Assembly: GCF_029960785.1 (NCBI RefSeq)
Contig: NZ_JASBQE010000039.1
Span: 1-64,000, forward strand
Length of the DNA stretch: 64,000 bases
DNA from: Polyangium sp. 15x6
Lineage (GTDB): Bacteria > Myxococcota_A > Polyangia > Polyangiales > Polyangiaceae
Direction: 5' to 3'
In this document: one piece after another, positions 1-8,881 of the stretch
Numbering within the stretch: the stretch's first letter is position 1
How the letters are laid out: each line of letters begins with the position of its first letter
Made by a program: the position numbers and the translations under genes
Notes under the pieces: model-generated
What the model was told of the DNA's origin: nothing
Database searches by the model: none
Seen by the model: the letters and a program-made list of their open reading frames with translations, nothing else

Positions 1-99
1 TACCGGAAATCCGGCGGCGACTGATTCAAAGGCTCGCTGCGCCCCAAAGATGCGCGCGGTGCGGAGCGACGGTGCGGGCGCTCGTGCCGATATGAACGT

Positions 100-663
100 G
101 TGGGTGGATGTGGCAGAGTAGTGCTAGGGCTGCGTGGTTCGTCGGGAATCTTCGACGCGTGCGGGTCCGTGTTCACGTTGCAGAGCAAGCCCGACGAACC
201 GGCCCGAAGGCTCGTCCACGTCAAGCCCGCGGCCGAGTCCACTGGCGGGATGATCGAGCCCTTCTACCTCCGATTTGAAGACGTCGCGATCGGCAACGAT
301 CCCAAGGGAGGCGTGCGGGTCGTGTACCGGAGCGCGGAGCAGGAGCAGGACCAGAAACAGAAGCACGATCCGAAGCTGGAACGCCTGATGCGTAAGGTCC
401 TGGCGTACGTGAAAGACCACGAAGGATGCGCCGCGCGGACGCTCGTGGCCGGAATCGATGGCAGTAGCAACAATACCTACGGTGCTCGCGACGAGCTGGA
501 GCGGCGCAAATATGTGCGCGTCGACAGGCCAAAGGAGAGGCGCAAGCCCGTCTGTCACTACATAACCCCTGCCGGCCTCGCGTGGTTGGCGGGTGAGGCT
601 CCACCGGCAACGCCAGGCCCCGCAGACGCACCCGAACGCGAGCCCGACCCCGGCCCGCAGTAG
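100..663 (+). pseudogene. C-terminal remnant of a RepA/AAA_25-like replication ATPase
   Basis: The first residues contain a RGSSGIFDACGSVF stretch, which in RepA-like (RecA-fold) plasmid and element ATPases lies near the end of the ATPase core. The second half (about residues 90-165) looks like a winged-helix domain that could bind DNA. The Walker A and B part is absent: the frame is open only back to a stop at 22-24, and neither other frame at the window edge supplies a recognisable ATPase core. The 100 start is a GTG inside that open stretch and is not convincing. I read it as the broken or frameshifted 3' end of a replication or mobilisation ATPase belonging to the same element as the neighbouring integrase. 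A longer intact gene beginning outside the window and joined by a frameshift is also possible. Confidence 0.5.
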
Positions 664-1000
664 CGGGCGAGCGGCCCGCGCGCGGCCCGAGGATGCCCGT
701 GGACGCCTCGGGCGACGGGCGACGGGCGGACGGTCGCGGCGAGCTCGCAAGGCCCACGACGGGCCAGACATGCGGCGAGGAAGGCCCTACGGGTCCGGCC
801 CCCTCGTCGTGCTGCACCTTGACGCCGGTCCCCGCTTGTGCTCGTCTGTACGGGCTTTAACAAAAGCGGAGCCCGCCCGGTGCTGCAAACGCCGAACGGG
901 CCCCTTGCCGAACCCCGATTGCACCGAGGTCCAGCCATGCGCACCATACCGCCCGCGTGGGCGAGATCCAGCCATTTTTTAAGCGCGGAGGTCCTGTAAT
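664..1000. other. 337-bp gap between the ATPase remnant and the integrase; no gene supported
   Basis: Open frames exist on both strands here, but none has a ribosome binding site plus recognisable composition, and I see no excisionase-like HTH protein of the kind often found beside integrases. The only clear signal is the GGAGG at 986-990 just before the integrase start. Confidence 0.5.
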
Positions 1001-2326
1001 ATGGGCCGCCGTCGCACTGGTAACATATTGCCCGAGGGTGACCATTACGTGGCTCGCGTCCTTCTGGACGGTCGCTACGTGCGGATCCACCTCTCCCCGG
1101 GCATGTCCGAAGCGCGCGCCCGTGAGTCTGCGCAGTTCTACACGGACAATCCCGACCGGGCACGCGCACGCCTTGAAGAGCAGGCGCGCGAGCGCACCAA
1201 AGCCGCACCCATACCGAAGGGCGAGACCTTCGCAGAGTACCTCGAACGGTGGCTGAAAGACCGCGACGAGCGCGGCTACTCGAACGTAGGAAGCGACCGT
1301 TCGGCGTTCAAGCTGCACGTCCTGCCGCACATCGGCACAAAGCCGATCACAGCGATCACGCGTGGAGACCTTGAAAAGCTCGTGCAAGCCCTCGACGGGC
1401 AGATCGCCCGAAAGGAGTATTCATGGCAGAGCGTGTCGAAGCTATGGCTTGCCGTCGGAAAGCTCTTCAAGGATGCGTCCGCCTCCAAGAACCTCGCGCT
1501 GCGCGTGCGCGCGGATAACCCGGCGCTTGGCATCACGCCCCCCGACCGGGGGACCGAGAAGTCAAAAGCCTACCTCTATCCGGACGAGTTCCTGAAACTC
1601 GCATCGTGCGAAGGTGTAGACCTGGAATTGCGACGCCTCTACACGCTCGCAATTTATCTCTATTGCCGCGTCTCGGAAGTGCTGCAACTGAGGTGGACAG
1701 ACATCGATCTGGAACACGGCGTCGCGCACATCCGGCGCAGCTACGATCGCCAGCGGAAGCAGGAGAAGGGCACGAAGGGCAAGCGCCCGCGTGGGTTCCG
1801 GATAGAGCCGAACCTGCTCCCCCTGCTGCACGTGCTGTACGCGGAGCGCGATGACAGCGGGTTCGTGATACGCGTCCGAAATTGGGCGATGGCCCGGCGC
1901 TTCCGCAAGGCCCTGACGCAGGCCGGAATCACCCGGCCGGATCTCTTCATTGCCGACGAACTACACAAGCGTATTACTTTCCACGATCTTCGTGCCACAG
2001 GTTTGACCTGGATGGCATTGCGCGGCGACACGCCGCACGTCATCATGCAGCGCGCTGGACATCGGAATTTCGAGACGACGATGCTCTGCATTCGCGAGGC
2101 GGAGTCGGTGACGGGCAACGTGGGCGAGCCCTTCCCGCCGTTGCCCGCCTCCCTTCTCGGCTCGACCATGGAGCCCCCCCGGGCGAGCGGGGATTTGTCG
2201 GGGAATCTGTCGAGGGTTCCGCGCAGCGTGCGCGAAACCGCTGGAATCATAGGGCAAGCGAAGCGATCGCTATATCCTTCTCCAGGATGTGGTGTGCCTG
2301 GTACGATCCGCCGAGGTTCTTCGTGA
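1001..2326 (+). CDS. Tyrosine recombinase (phage-type integrase) with catalytic Tyr replaced by Cys
   Basis: A 441-residue tyrosine recombinase: an N-terminal arm-binding region (about 1-70), a SAM-like core-binding domain (about 75-180) and a catalytic domain (about 190-375). Catalytic residues visible are R223 (in CRVSE), H328 and R331 (HDLR) and H354 (AGH). The nucleophile should lie nine residues after H354, in a TTxxYIREAE motif. Here it reads TTMLCIREAE, with C363 encoded by TGC at 2087-2089, one base from a Tyr codon. The ATG at 1001 follows GGAGG with good spacing. The last 25 or so residues after the usual FPPLPASLLG end are a read-through tail, and the 3' end overlaps the antisense toxin pseudogene. 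Predicted to be unable to form the covalent DNA intermediate unless Cys can substitute. Confidence 0.9.
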   Translation: MGRRRTGNILPEGDHYVARVLLDGRYVRIHLSPGMSEARARESAQFYTDNPDRARARLEEQARERTKAAPIPKGETFAEYLERWLKDRDERGYSNVGSDRSAFKLHVLPHIGTKPITAITRGDLEKLVQALDGQIARKEYSWQSVSKLWLAVGKLFKDASASKNLALRVRADNPALGITPPDRGTEKSKAYLYPDEFLKLASCEGVDLELRRLYTLAIYLYCRVSEVLQLRWTDIDLEHGVAHIRRSYDRQRKQEKGTKGKRPRGFRIEPNLLPLLHVLYAERDDSGFVIRVRNWAMARRFRKALTQAGITRPDLFIADELHKRITFHDLRATGLTWMALRGDTPHVIMQRAGHRNFETTMLCIREAESVTGNVGEPFPPLPASLLGSTMEPPRASGDLSGNLSRVPRSVRETAGIIGQAKRSLYPSPGCGVPGTIRRGSS

Positions 2327-3352
2327 ACTCGCGCATGATCTCATAGCTTGCGATCGCGCCGTTCTGCTCCAGCGCATGCGCGATGTCCGCCCCGTACTGC
2401 TTCGCCAAAAACTCCGCCGTCTCCTTCGACAGCTCCTCGGTTCCCTGGAGGATGAGCGGCGCCTTCTTCGCGCACGCCTCCTCCAGCTTCTTCGCGAACT
2501 TGTCAGCCTGTCCGAGCAGCACGCCCGAGGCGATCGCCGCGGTGGCCACCGCGGCCTGGACGATCGGGTTGTCGACGCCGTCCTCGTTCGTGCCCCCGAT
2601 GATCCCGAACTGCTTGCCGTCCTTCCGCGAAAGGTCCGCGTTGAGCTCGCCGTTCGCGATGGCGGCGGCGATCGCGAGCTCCTGCGCGATCTCTTCGAGC
2701 CGCGTCTTCGGCTTGCCCTTGCCGGTCCCTCGGCCCTTGCACCCCTCCGTCGTCTGCTCGCACGGGACCGCGCTCACGAGCGGTCGCCCTTGCCGGTGCT
2801 GAAGCTCCGGCAGCGCGCCACCTCGATCCACCATCGTGCACTGCTCGTCCACGCACTTCGGCGGGTGCACCTCGTCCCGCTTCGGTAAAACGCCCTCCGA
2901 CGGCAACTGCGGCTCGTTCGAAAGCACGCCCTGCGGTGGAGGCGGCGCTGCCCTCGGCTTCTCCGGCGGACGCTCCGGCATCTTCTTCACGCCCGGCGGC
3001 ACGACGTCCCCCTGCGCGTCCTTGACCTGCTCGGACGGCGGCTTCTTCGACGCCGAGGCCTCGGCAGGCGCGGACGTCCGCAGGACACTTCAGATTGTTG
3101 TGCGGCGGCGGTAAAAACCGGACGTTTTCGGGCGGTGCGTAGGGGTCGTAGACGAAGACCGTGAGGCCATTCGTCTGTGAAGACCGCCCAGTCTTTCGTG
3201 ATGACGGTCGCGCTTCCCGACAGGGCAAACCGATCCATCTTCGGATGCCCCGGGAGCCTCACACAGACGGGGATCTCCGCGCGCGCGACCGTCGGAATGC
3301 ACAGGGCGAGAAGAACGAGCGGCAAGCACCAGGCAACGATGAAACGAAGCAT
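2247..3352 (-). pseudogene. Secreted AHH-family (HNH/EndoVII-like) nuclease toxin, frameshifted and truncated
   Basis: Reading minus from an ATG at 3352, a signal peptide (MLRFIVAW... cut near ARA/EI) is followed by KDWAVFTDE in one frame, NGLTVFVYDPYAPPENV in a second and PPSEQVKDAQGDVVPPG in a third. This implies frameshifts near 3175-3190 and 3070-3090. The last frame, intact from 3002, carries a Pro-rich linker, a Cys pair, a helical Ala-rich segment and ends SYQAHHILEK followed by nine odd residues. The AHH/HHIL motif (2289-2294) is the start of the AHH nuclease fold, whose C-terminal half is missing. The gene stops in sequence shared with the integrase 3' end, which suggests the integrated element cut it. 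Assembly errors could explain the frameshifts but not the truncation. Confidence 0.7.
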
Positions 3353-3703
3353 CGGCAGACCCCTCGGTGAACGCAGCGACCCGTGGAACCGGCGTGCAGC
3401 GTTCGTGCACGACGGGATACGGCCTCGCCGAGCCCTCGGCGACACGCTCACGCGACGCGCGCCCGCCGCGCCCATCCGTGGAAAGGCACTTGCACGCCGC
3501 GCAAAGCACCTCTCCACGACCCGGGCTCGTACAGCACATCACGCACAAGCGCCTTTCCGCGACGTTGGAAAGGCACTTGCTCGCCGCGCAGCCGGCGTTC
3601 CAACCTGGCGGAAGAACCTCCGCACGCCGCGCGAACGCCGTCCCTCTGCTCTGGAACCCCCGTTTCCCGACGGGAAGACGCGCCCCCCGCGATATCTCCC
3701 CGG
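3353..3703. repeat. Intergenic REP-like palindromic units
   Basis: This 351-bp gap has no supported gene. It holds three diverged copies of a unit built around GGAAAGGCACTTGCNCGCCGCGC: 3478-3517, with ends GTGGA/TCCAC; 3564-3604, with perfect 7-bp ends GTTGGAA/TTCCAAC; and a degenerate one at about 3611-3656. Between the first two, CAAGCGCCTTTCC (3546-3558) and GGAAAGGCACTTG (3567-3579) form a 13-bp inverted repeat with one mismatch and an 8-nt loop. The spacing of about 86 bp and the self-complementary units resemble REP/BIME elements rather than a CRISPR array, since the units themselves are hairpins and no uniform spacers exist. Confidence 0.6.
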
Positions 3704-4387
3704 CTATCCTTCCGCGCCCTCCGCCGGGGCGGCCTCTTCGCCTGCCTCCGCCGCCTCGCCCGGCGCGGTGGTGCTCGGCCGGAAGAACGAATCCGCGGCC
3801 TTCTTGTCGCCGAGGATCTGAAGCAGCTTTGCGTGCACATCCAGGCGACGCTTGTCGATGTGCAGCTTGAGCTGACGCAGCTTCGACCGGGCGAGCGACA
3901 GCGAGACCTCCGCCGTGTCGACCGCGGCGTCGGCCTTCTCCAGCGCGTCGATATCCTCTTTCAGCCCGACCTCGTATTGCGCCCGGAGCGGGTGGCCGTC
4001 CGGCAGCGCGCCGAGCTCGTCGGCGATTCGCTTGTTCTCCTTGAGCTGGCGATCCAGGGCCATCTTCGTCACCTGGCTCGGATTCGCGTTCGGGAACAGC
4101 AGCGCATAGACCTCCTTGTCCGTCGCGCGCGCCACGCCGCCGAGCTCGAGGGTCTTCTTGTCGACTTTCCGATCCCGCCTCGCGCGGAGCGCGAGCGCGA
4201 CGACGAGCAGATTCTCGGCCTCCTCGAACGCAGCACGCTCGGTCTGAAGCTGCTGGAGGACGTCGAGCACGGCGGGCGCGAGGTCCCTGACCTCGGGGCG
4301 CTCCTCCTCGGCGTTGAGGCCGGCATACAAATAGATGAGATCCCAGCGGAATGTGGAGAGGGGTGATTTCGATCCCAGCAAACGCAT
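3704..4387 (-). CDS. Hypothetical helical protein
   Basis: A 227-residue protein starting MRLLGSKSPL at the ATG at 4387; the same frame stays open much further upstream only as antisense of the next gene. Composition is strongly helical, with many Leu, Ala, Glu and Lys. Two long amphipathic stretches (about 35-75 and 130-185) could form coiled coils, and the tail (about 205-227) is an Ala/Glu-rich low-complexity segment. There is no signal peptide or membrane segment, and I do not recognise the family. It is transcribed divergently from the M23 lipoprotein gene, across a 111-bp spacer holding possible operator repeats. Confidence 0.65.
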   Translation of the reverse strand: MRLLGSKSPLSTFRWDLIYLYAGLNAEEERPEVRDLAPAVLDVLQQLQTERAAFEEAENLLVVALALRARRDRKVDKKTLELGGVARATDKEVYALLFPNANPSQVTKMALDRQLKENKRIADELGALPDGHPLRAQYEVGLKEDIDALEKADAAVDTAEVSLSLARSKLRQLKLHIDKRRLDVHAKLLQILGDKKAADSFFRPSTTAPGEAAEAGEEAAPAEGAEG

Positions 4388-4397
4388 GTGGGTGACG

Positions 4398-4438
4398 GTA
4401 CAAGGACTGCCGACCAAAGTACAAGGGGAAACTTGGTC
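4398..4438. promoter_or_regulatory. Candidate operator repeats in a divergent promoter region
   Basis: In the spacer between the divergent genes starting at 4387 (minus) and 4499 (plus), GTACAAGG occurs at 4398-4405 and again at 4419-4426, exactly 21 bp (two helical turns) apart. The second copy sits inside an inverted repeat GACCAA (4412-4417) ... TTGGTC (4433-4438). This is the layout of a dimeric regulator site, but no regulator gene is adjacent. Confidence 0.3.
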
Positions 4439-4498
4439 GTGCGTCGGGCTCGGTGGTAAGCGAGCGTCCCTCCAGAGACACGGAAAGGACGCGACGCA

Positions 4499-7400
4499 GT
4501 GAAGAAAAGGACCCTTCTCGCCTGCCTCCCCGGCATTCTCTTTCCATTCGGGTGCGGCGGCGCGGTCACGGACGAGATTGTCCCGGAGGCGCGGCGCGCG
4601 CCCCTCGGAGCGGCCGTCTTCTGGCAAAACATCGTCGAAGCCGAGGCCGACGGAAACCTCCTCCGTCGGCCGAACGGCGCGGGCTGGAATGCGGGCGCCT
4701 CCTCGACGCAATCCATCGTCGCGGGTGATGGATTCGTCGAGCTCTCCACCGGCGAGACCGACCGCGACAAAATGGCCGGCCTGAGCCACGGCGACGACCA
4801 CCAGAGCTTCGGCGACATCGATGACGCCTTTTATCTGCGGGGCGACGGCGCCTTCGACATCTACGAGCAAGGCTATAGCCAGGGCACCTTCGGCACCTAC
4901 CAGCCCGGGGACGCGCTCCGCGTCGAGGTCCACGACGGCGTGGTGCGATACCGCAAGAACGGGCTCGTCCTTCACACGAGCACGACCCCGCCGACCTATC
5001 CCCTCGTCCTCGACACGAGCCTCGCGAACGCCGGCGCGACCATCACCCAGGCGCAGATCGAGACCTGCACGCCCGGGGACACGAGCTGCATCCCCGACGT
5101 GTGGTGGAGAAACGTCCGGTATGCGACCGCCGACGGAAACGCGCTCACCCGGGACCCTCACATCGGCGCCAGTTGGTCCTCCGGTGCTTCCTCCGTGCAA
5201 TCGATCAGCGACGGGGATGGGTTCGTAGAATTCTCCACCGACGAGACCCACCTCGACAAGATGGCCGGCCTGAGCCACGGCGACGACCATCAAAGCTTCG
5301 GCGACATCGATTACGCCTTTTACCTCCGCAGCGACGGCGCCCTCGACATCTACGAGCAAGGTTACAGCCAGGGCACCTTCGGAACCTACCAGGTCGGCGA
5401 CGCCTTCCGCGTCGAGGTCCAGGACGGCGTGGTGCGATATCGCAAAAACGGCATCGTCCTTCACACGAGCACGACCCCGCCGACCCATCCCCTCGTCCTC
5501 GACACGAGCCTCGCCAACGGCGCCGGGACGATCACCGCCGCGCAGATCGTCTCCTGCGCATCCGGCGACACGAACTGCATCCCCGACGTATGGTGGAAAA
5601 ACGTCCGGTATGCGACCGCCGACGGAAACACGCTCACGCGGGACCCTCACATCGGCGTCAGCTGGTCCACCGGTGCTTCCTCCGTGCAATCGATCAGCGA
5701 CGGCAATGGCTTCGTCGAATTCTCCACCGCCGAGACCCACCTCGACAAGATGGCCGGCTTGAGCCACGGCGACGATCATCAAGGCTTCGGCGACATCGAT
5801 TACGCGTTCCATTTGCGAAGCGACGGATACCTCGACATTTACGAGCAGGGCTGGCACCAGGGCACCTTTGGAAGCTACCGGGCAGGCGACATCTTCCGTG
5901 TCGAGGTCGAGGACGACGTGGTGCGTTACCGCAAAAACGGGCTCGTCCTTCACACGAGCACGACCCCGCCCGCCTATCCCCTCGTCCTCGACACGAGCCT
6001 CGCCAACGGCGCCGGGACGATCACGGACGCCCGCGTCGTGAGCTGCGCGGCTCTCGACACGACGTGCATCCCCGCCGTGTGGTGGAAAAACGTCCGTTAT
6101 GCCGCGACAAACGGGACGACCCTCACGCGAAACCCGCACGTCGGCACCAGCTGGTCCGCCGGGGCCTCCTCGGTCAAGGACATCGACGAGGGCGACGGTT
6201 ACGTCCAGTTCTCCACGAAGGAAGCCAATCTCGACAAGATGGCCGGCCTCGGCCACGGCGACGCCCACCAGGGCTTCGGGGACATCGAGTACGCGCTCCA
6301 CCTGCGCAGCGACGGGTTCCTCGACATTTACGAGCAGGGCTGGCACCAGGGCACGTTCGGCGCATACAAGGCCGGCGACGTCTTCCGCATCGAGGTCCAC
6401 GACGAACAGGTGCGATACCGAAAAAACGGCCGCGTCCTGCACACGAGCCTGACGCCCCCCACGTATCCCCTCGTCCTCGACACGAGCCTCGCGAACGGCA
6501 GCGGGAGCGTCACCCGCGCGCGCGTCGTGCGTTGCGCCCCTGGGGACACGCTCTGCATGCCCGCGGTGTGGTGGAAAAACGTCCGTTATGCGACTGCGGG
6601 CGGGCGCTCGCTCACGCGCGACCCGCACGTCGGCACCAGCTGGTCCGCCGGCGCGTCCTCGGTCCAGGAAATCGGGCCCGAGGGCGGCGCCGTGGAGTTC
6701 TCCACCAAGGAGACGAACCTCGACAAGATGGCCGGTCTGAGCGAGGGCGATACCGATCAAGGGTATGTGGACATCGATTACGCGTTCCACTTGCGGAGCG
6801 ACGGCTACCTCGACATCTACGAGAGAGGCTGGCAGCAAGGCACATTCGGCACCTACCAGGCCGGCGACGTCTTCCGCGTCGATGTGCAGAACGACGAAGT
6901 GCGTTATCTCCACAATGGCGCCTTGCTCCGCACGAGCCCGACGCCGCCGACGTATCCGCTCGTGCTCGACACGAGCCTCGCGAACGGCGCCGGGACGATC
7001 ACGAATGCGCGCCTCGGCGACGGCGACGAGCCGACGCCGGAGAGCACGTGCACCGCCCTCCTGGACCTCCCGGCTTGTAATGCCGCGGGCTGCGCGTGGT
7101 ACTCCTGCGACGAGAGTTGCCATTCGCAGGACGCCGATCCCGAGCTCGTTTGTCCGGGTGGCGGAGCCTGCAACGACGACGGGACGGGGTGGACCCCGCC
7201 TTCGGGCGCGACCACCAAGCCTGCCGGCTTCGTGCTCGTCCCTCCCTGGGCCGACGGCGGCGAACACCTCGTGCTGAACGGGTATGGCCGGCACTGCCAC
7301 AAGAACAAGGACCATTATTCGCTCGACTTCGATATGGATACGGGAACGGCCGTGTTCGCCGCGGCGCCCGGAACGGTCATGAAGGCGGGTTATGCAGGAA

Positions 7401-8803
7401 AGCTCGGGTGCACGTTCAAGAGCTACGGCAACTACGTCCTCATCGACCACCACAACGGCTATCAGACGCTCTACGCCCACCTGAACACGATCGCCGTCGA
7501 GGAGAATGATCCGGTCGACGTCACGACGCGGATCGGGACCTCCGGCGACAGCGGCGGCTTCGATTGTACGGGCACCTGCGCGTCTTCGTGCCAGGAAACC
7601 TCGACGCCGACGTGTGAATGCGATCCGACCCCCCAGGACACGCCGCATCTCCACTTCACGCTCTACCAGGGCGCGACCTTGCCCTCGACCGGCAACCCTG
7701 TCGATCCCATGCCCTTCCTGAGCTGCACCAAAAATGGTGGACAGGCCCCGTGCAGCGACATCGACCCCTGGGACGATAAACTGCAAAAGGACCGGGCGCC
7801 GGTGGCCCTCGTCGAGGACCGTGCAGCGAACACGCTGCACCTCTTCGCGCGCGGAGAATCCAGCAAGATGTGGCACTGTGAGCTCACCCGGAACGGCGCG
7901 ACACTCCTTTGCAATGGCTGGACCGACATCGGCGGAGTCCTCACGACGGGGCCGGAGGCCGTATGGGACAGCGTGGCCGGTGGACCACGCGCCTTCGTTC
8001 GCGGCATCGACGGCCAGATTTGTGATGCGAGCCGACCGAGCCCCGGGAGCGCCTTCCACTGGACATGCGCGAGCAACAGCGACATGCGCGGTCGCCCCAA
8101 GCCCTTCTTCAACGCGGCCGCTCAGCGCACCGACGTCTTCTTCCGCGCCTCGAACGATGGCCTGTACACCATCGCCAGGAGTGCCCAGGGATATGGCTCG
8201 ATCACGCAGCTCGCGGGCACTCTATCGAGCGAGCCGACGGTCTCCGGCTGGGGGATTCCCCAGGTGTTTTTCGTGGATGGATCCCATCGACTGAACACCC
8301 TCGCGCCCAATGCCACCGGCGCATGGCCCGCGGCGGCAACCTACGTCGGCGATAGTGGTGTCGTCGTCGACAGCCCCGCGGCGCTGGTCCAGGTCCACGC
8401 GGCGCCTGATTCCAGCCAAGCTCATGTCTTTGCGCGTGACGGCGACAATGACGCCATGATCAGCGCGGCGTATTTCTTCACGACCCCGCCGAGCCAGGCT
8501 TCGTGGTCCAATCACGCGAGGATCCTGACAGCGACGCCAGCGCTCGGGCTCAACGTCGACGGCCGCCTCAGCGTGCTCGTGCGCGACACGTCGAACCGGA
8601 TCCGCGAACATGTCGAGGGGCAATTCGGCGATCCCATGGGGACCACGGTCGCCACCAGCACGCCCGTGGTGAGCCGCGTCGGGGATGGCCGCCTCGTCGT
8701 CTTCATCTGGTCCGGGACCGAGCTCTACTACGCCGTGCAAACCGACGCAGGCTCGACGGTTTGGTCCCCCTGGACCAAGCTCGCTTTGCCGGCGGGTTTC
8801 TGA
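4499..8803 (+). CDS. Lipoprotein with five SPRY-like repeats and an M23 (LytM) peptidase domain
   Basis: 1434 residues. The GTG at 4499 is preceded by AAAGGA, and the N-terminus is a short signal with a probable lipidation Cys at 19 (PFGC, a weak lipobox). Five tandem domains of about 163 residues follow (nucleotides about 4600-5095, 5098-5585, 5586-6073, 6074-6562 and 6563-7020). Each opens with VWWKNVRYATA-type sequence and carries GDGFVEFST, DKMAGLSHGDD, DIYEQG and VLDTSLAN motifs; they look like concanavalin/SPRY-type carbohydrate or protein binding modules. After a Cys-rich linker comes an M23 domain with the zinc ligands H939 and D943 (HYSLD) and the HxH pair H1050/H1052 (PHLHF). The rest resembles a beta-propeller lectin (PLL-like). 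Probably a surface peptidoglycan hydrolase or adhesin used on self or prey walls. Confidence 0.85.
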   Translation: MKKRTLLACLPGILFPFGCGGAVTDEIVPEARRAPLGAAVFWQNIVEAEADGNLLRRPNGAGWNAGASSTQSIVAGDGFVELSTGETDRDKMAGLSHGDDHQSFGDIDDAFYLRGDGAFDIYEQGYSQGTFGTYQPGDALRVEVHDGVVRYRKNGLVLHTSTTPPTYPLVLDTSLANAGATITQAQIETCTPGDTSCIPDVWWRNVRYATADGNALTRDPHIGASWSSGASSVQSISDGDGFVEFSTDETHLDKMAGLSHGDDHQSFGDIDYAFYLRSDGALDIYEQGYSQGTFGTYQVGDAFRVEVQDGVVRYRKNGIVLHTSTTPPTHPLVLDTSLANGAGTITAAQIVSCASGDTNCIPDVWWKNVRYATADGNTLTRDPHIGVSWSTGASSVQSISDGNGFVEFSTAETHLDKMAGLSHGDDHQGFGDIDYAFHLRSDGYLDIYEQGWHQGTFGSYRAGDIFRVEVEDDVVRYRKNGLVLHTSTTPPAYPLVLDTSLANGAGTITDARVVSCAALDTTCIPAVWWKNVRYAATNGTTLTRNPHVGTSWSAGASSVKDIDEGDGYVQFSTKEANLDKMAGLGHGDAHQGFGDIEYALHLRSDGFLDIYEQGWHQGTFGAYKAGDVFRIEVHDEQVRYRKNGRVLHTSLTPPTYPLVLDTSLANGSGSVTRARVVRCAPGDTLCMPAVWWKNVRYATAGGRSLTRDPHVGTSWSAGASSVQEIGPEGGAVEFSTKETNLDKMAGLSEGDTDQGYVDIDYAFHLRSDGYLDIYERGWQQGTFGTYQAGDVFRVDVQNDEVRYLHNGALLRTSPTPPTYPLVLDTSLANGAGTITNARLGDGDEPTPESTCTALLDLPACNAAGCAWYSCDESCHSQDADPELVCPGGGACNDDGTGWTPPSGATTKPAGFVLVPPWADGGEHLVLNGYGRHCHKNKDHYSLDFDMDTGTAVFAAAPGTVMKAGYAGKLGCTFKSYGNYVLIDHHNGYQTLYAHLNTIAVEENDPVDVTTRIGTSGDSGGFDCTGTCASSCQETSTPTCECDPTPQDTPHLHFTLYQGATLPSTGNPVDPMPFLSCTKNGGQAPCSDIDPWDDKLQKDRAPVALVEDRAANTLHLFARGESSKMWHCELTRNGATLLCNGWTDIGGVLTTGPEAVWDSVAGGPRAFVRGIDGQICDASRPSPGSAFHWTCASNSDMRGRPKPFFNAAAQRTDVFFRASNDGLYTIARSAQGYGSITQLAGTLSSEPTVSGWGIPQVFFVDGSHRLNTLAPNATGAWPAAATYVGDSGVVVDSPAALVQVHAAPDSSQAHVFARDGDNDAMISAAYFFTTPPSQASWSNHARILTATPALGLNVDGRLSVLVRDTSNRIREHVEGQFGDPMGTTVATSTPVVSRVGDGRLVVFIWSGTELYYAVQTDAGSTVWSPWTKLALPAGF

Positions 8804-8881
8804 ACGCTCCGGCCAAAAACTAGCCACCTCCCCACGCCCCCGGCTACGCTCCCCTGGCCCCTCGTGGGCTCGGGTGACCTC

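Noticed and set aside
664-1000. An excisionase gene next to the integrase
   Set aside because: No frame there gives an HTH-like or otherwise credible small protein with a start signal.
3478-3656. CRISPR array
   Set aside because: Too few units, units diverged and internally palindromic at different lengths, spacers not uniform, and no cas genes in the window.
3704-8059. A 1451-codon minus-strand open frame running through the M23 lipoprotein gene
   Set aside because: Only its last 227 codons have their own start and plausible composition. The rest is the antisense shadow of a high-GC repeat gene with clear domains on the plus strand.
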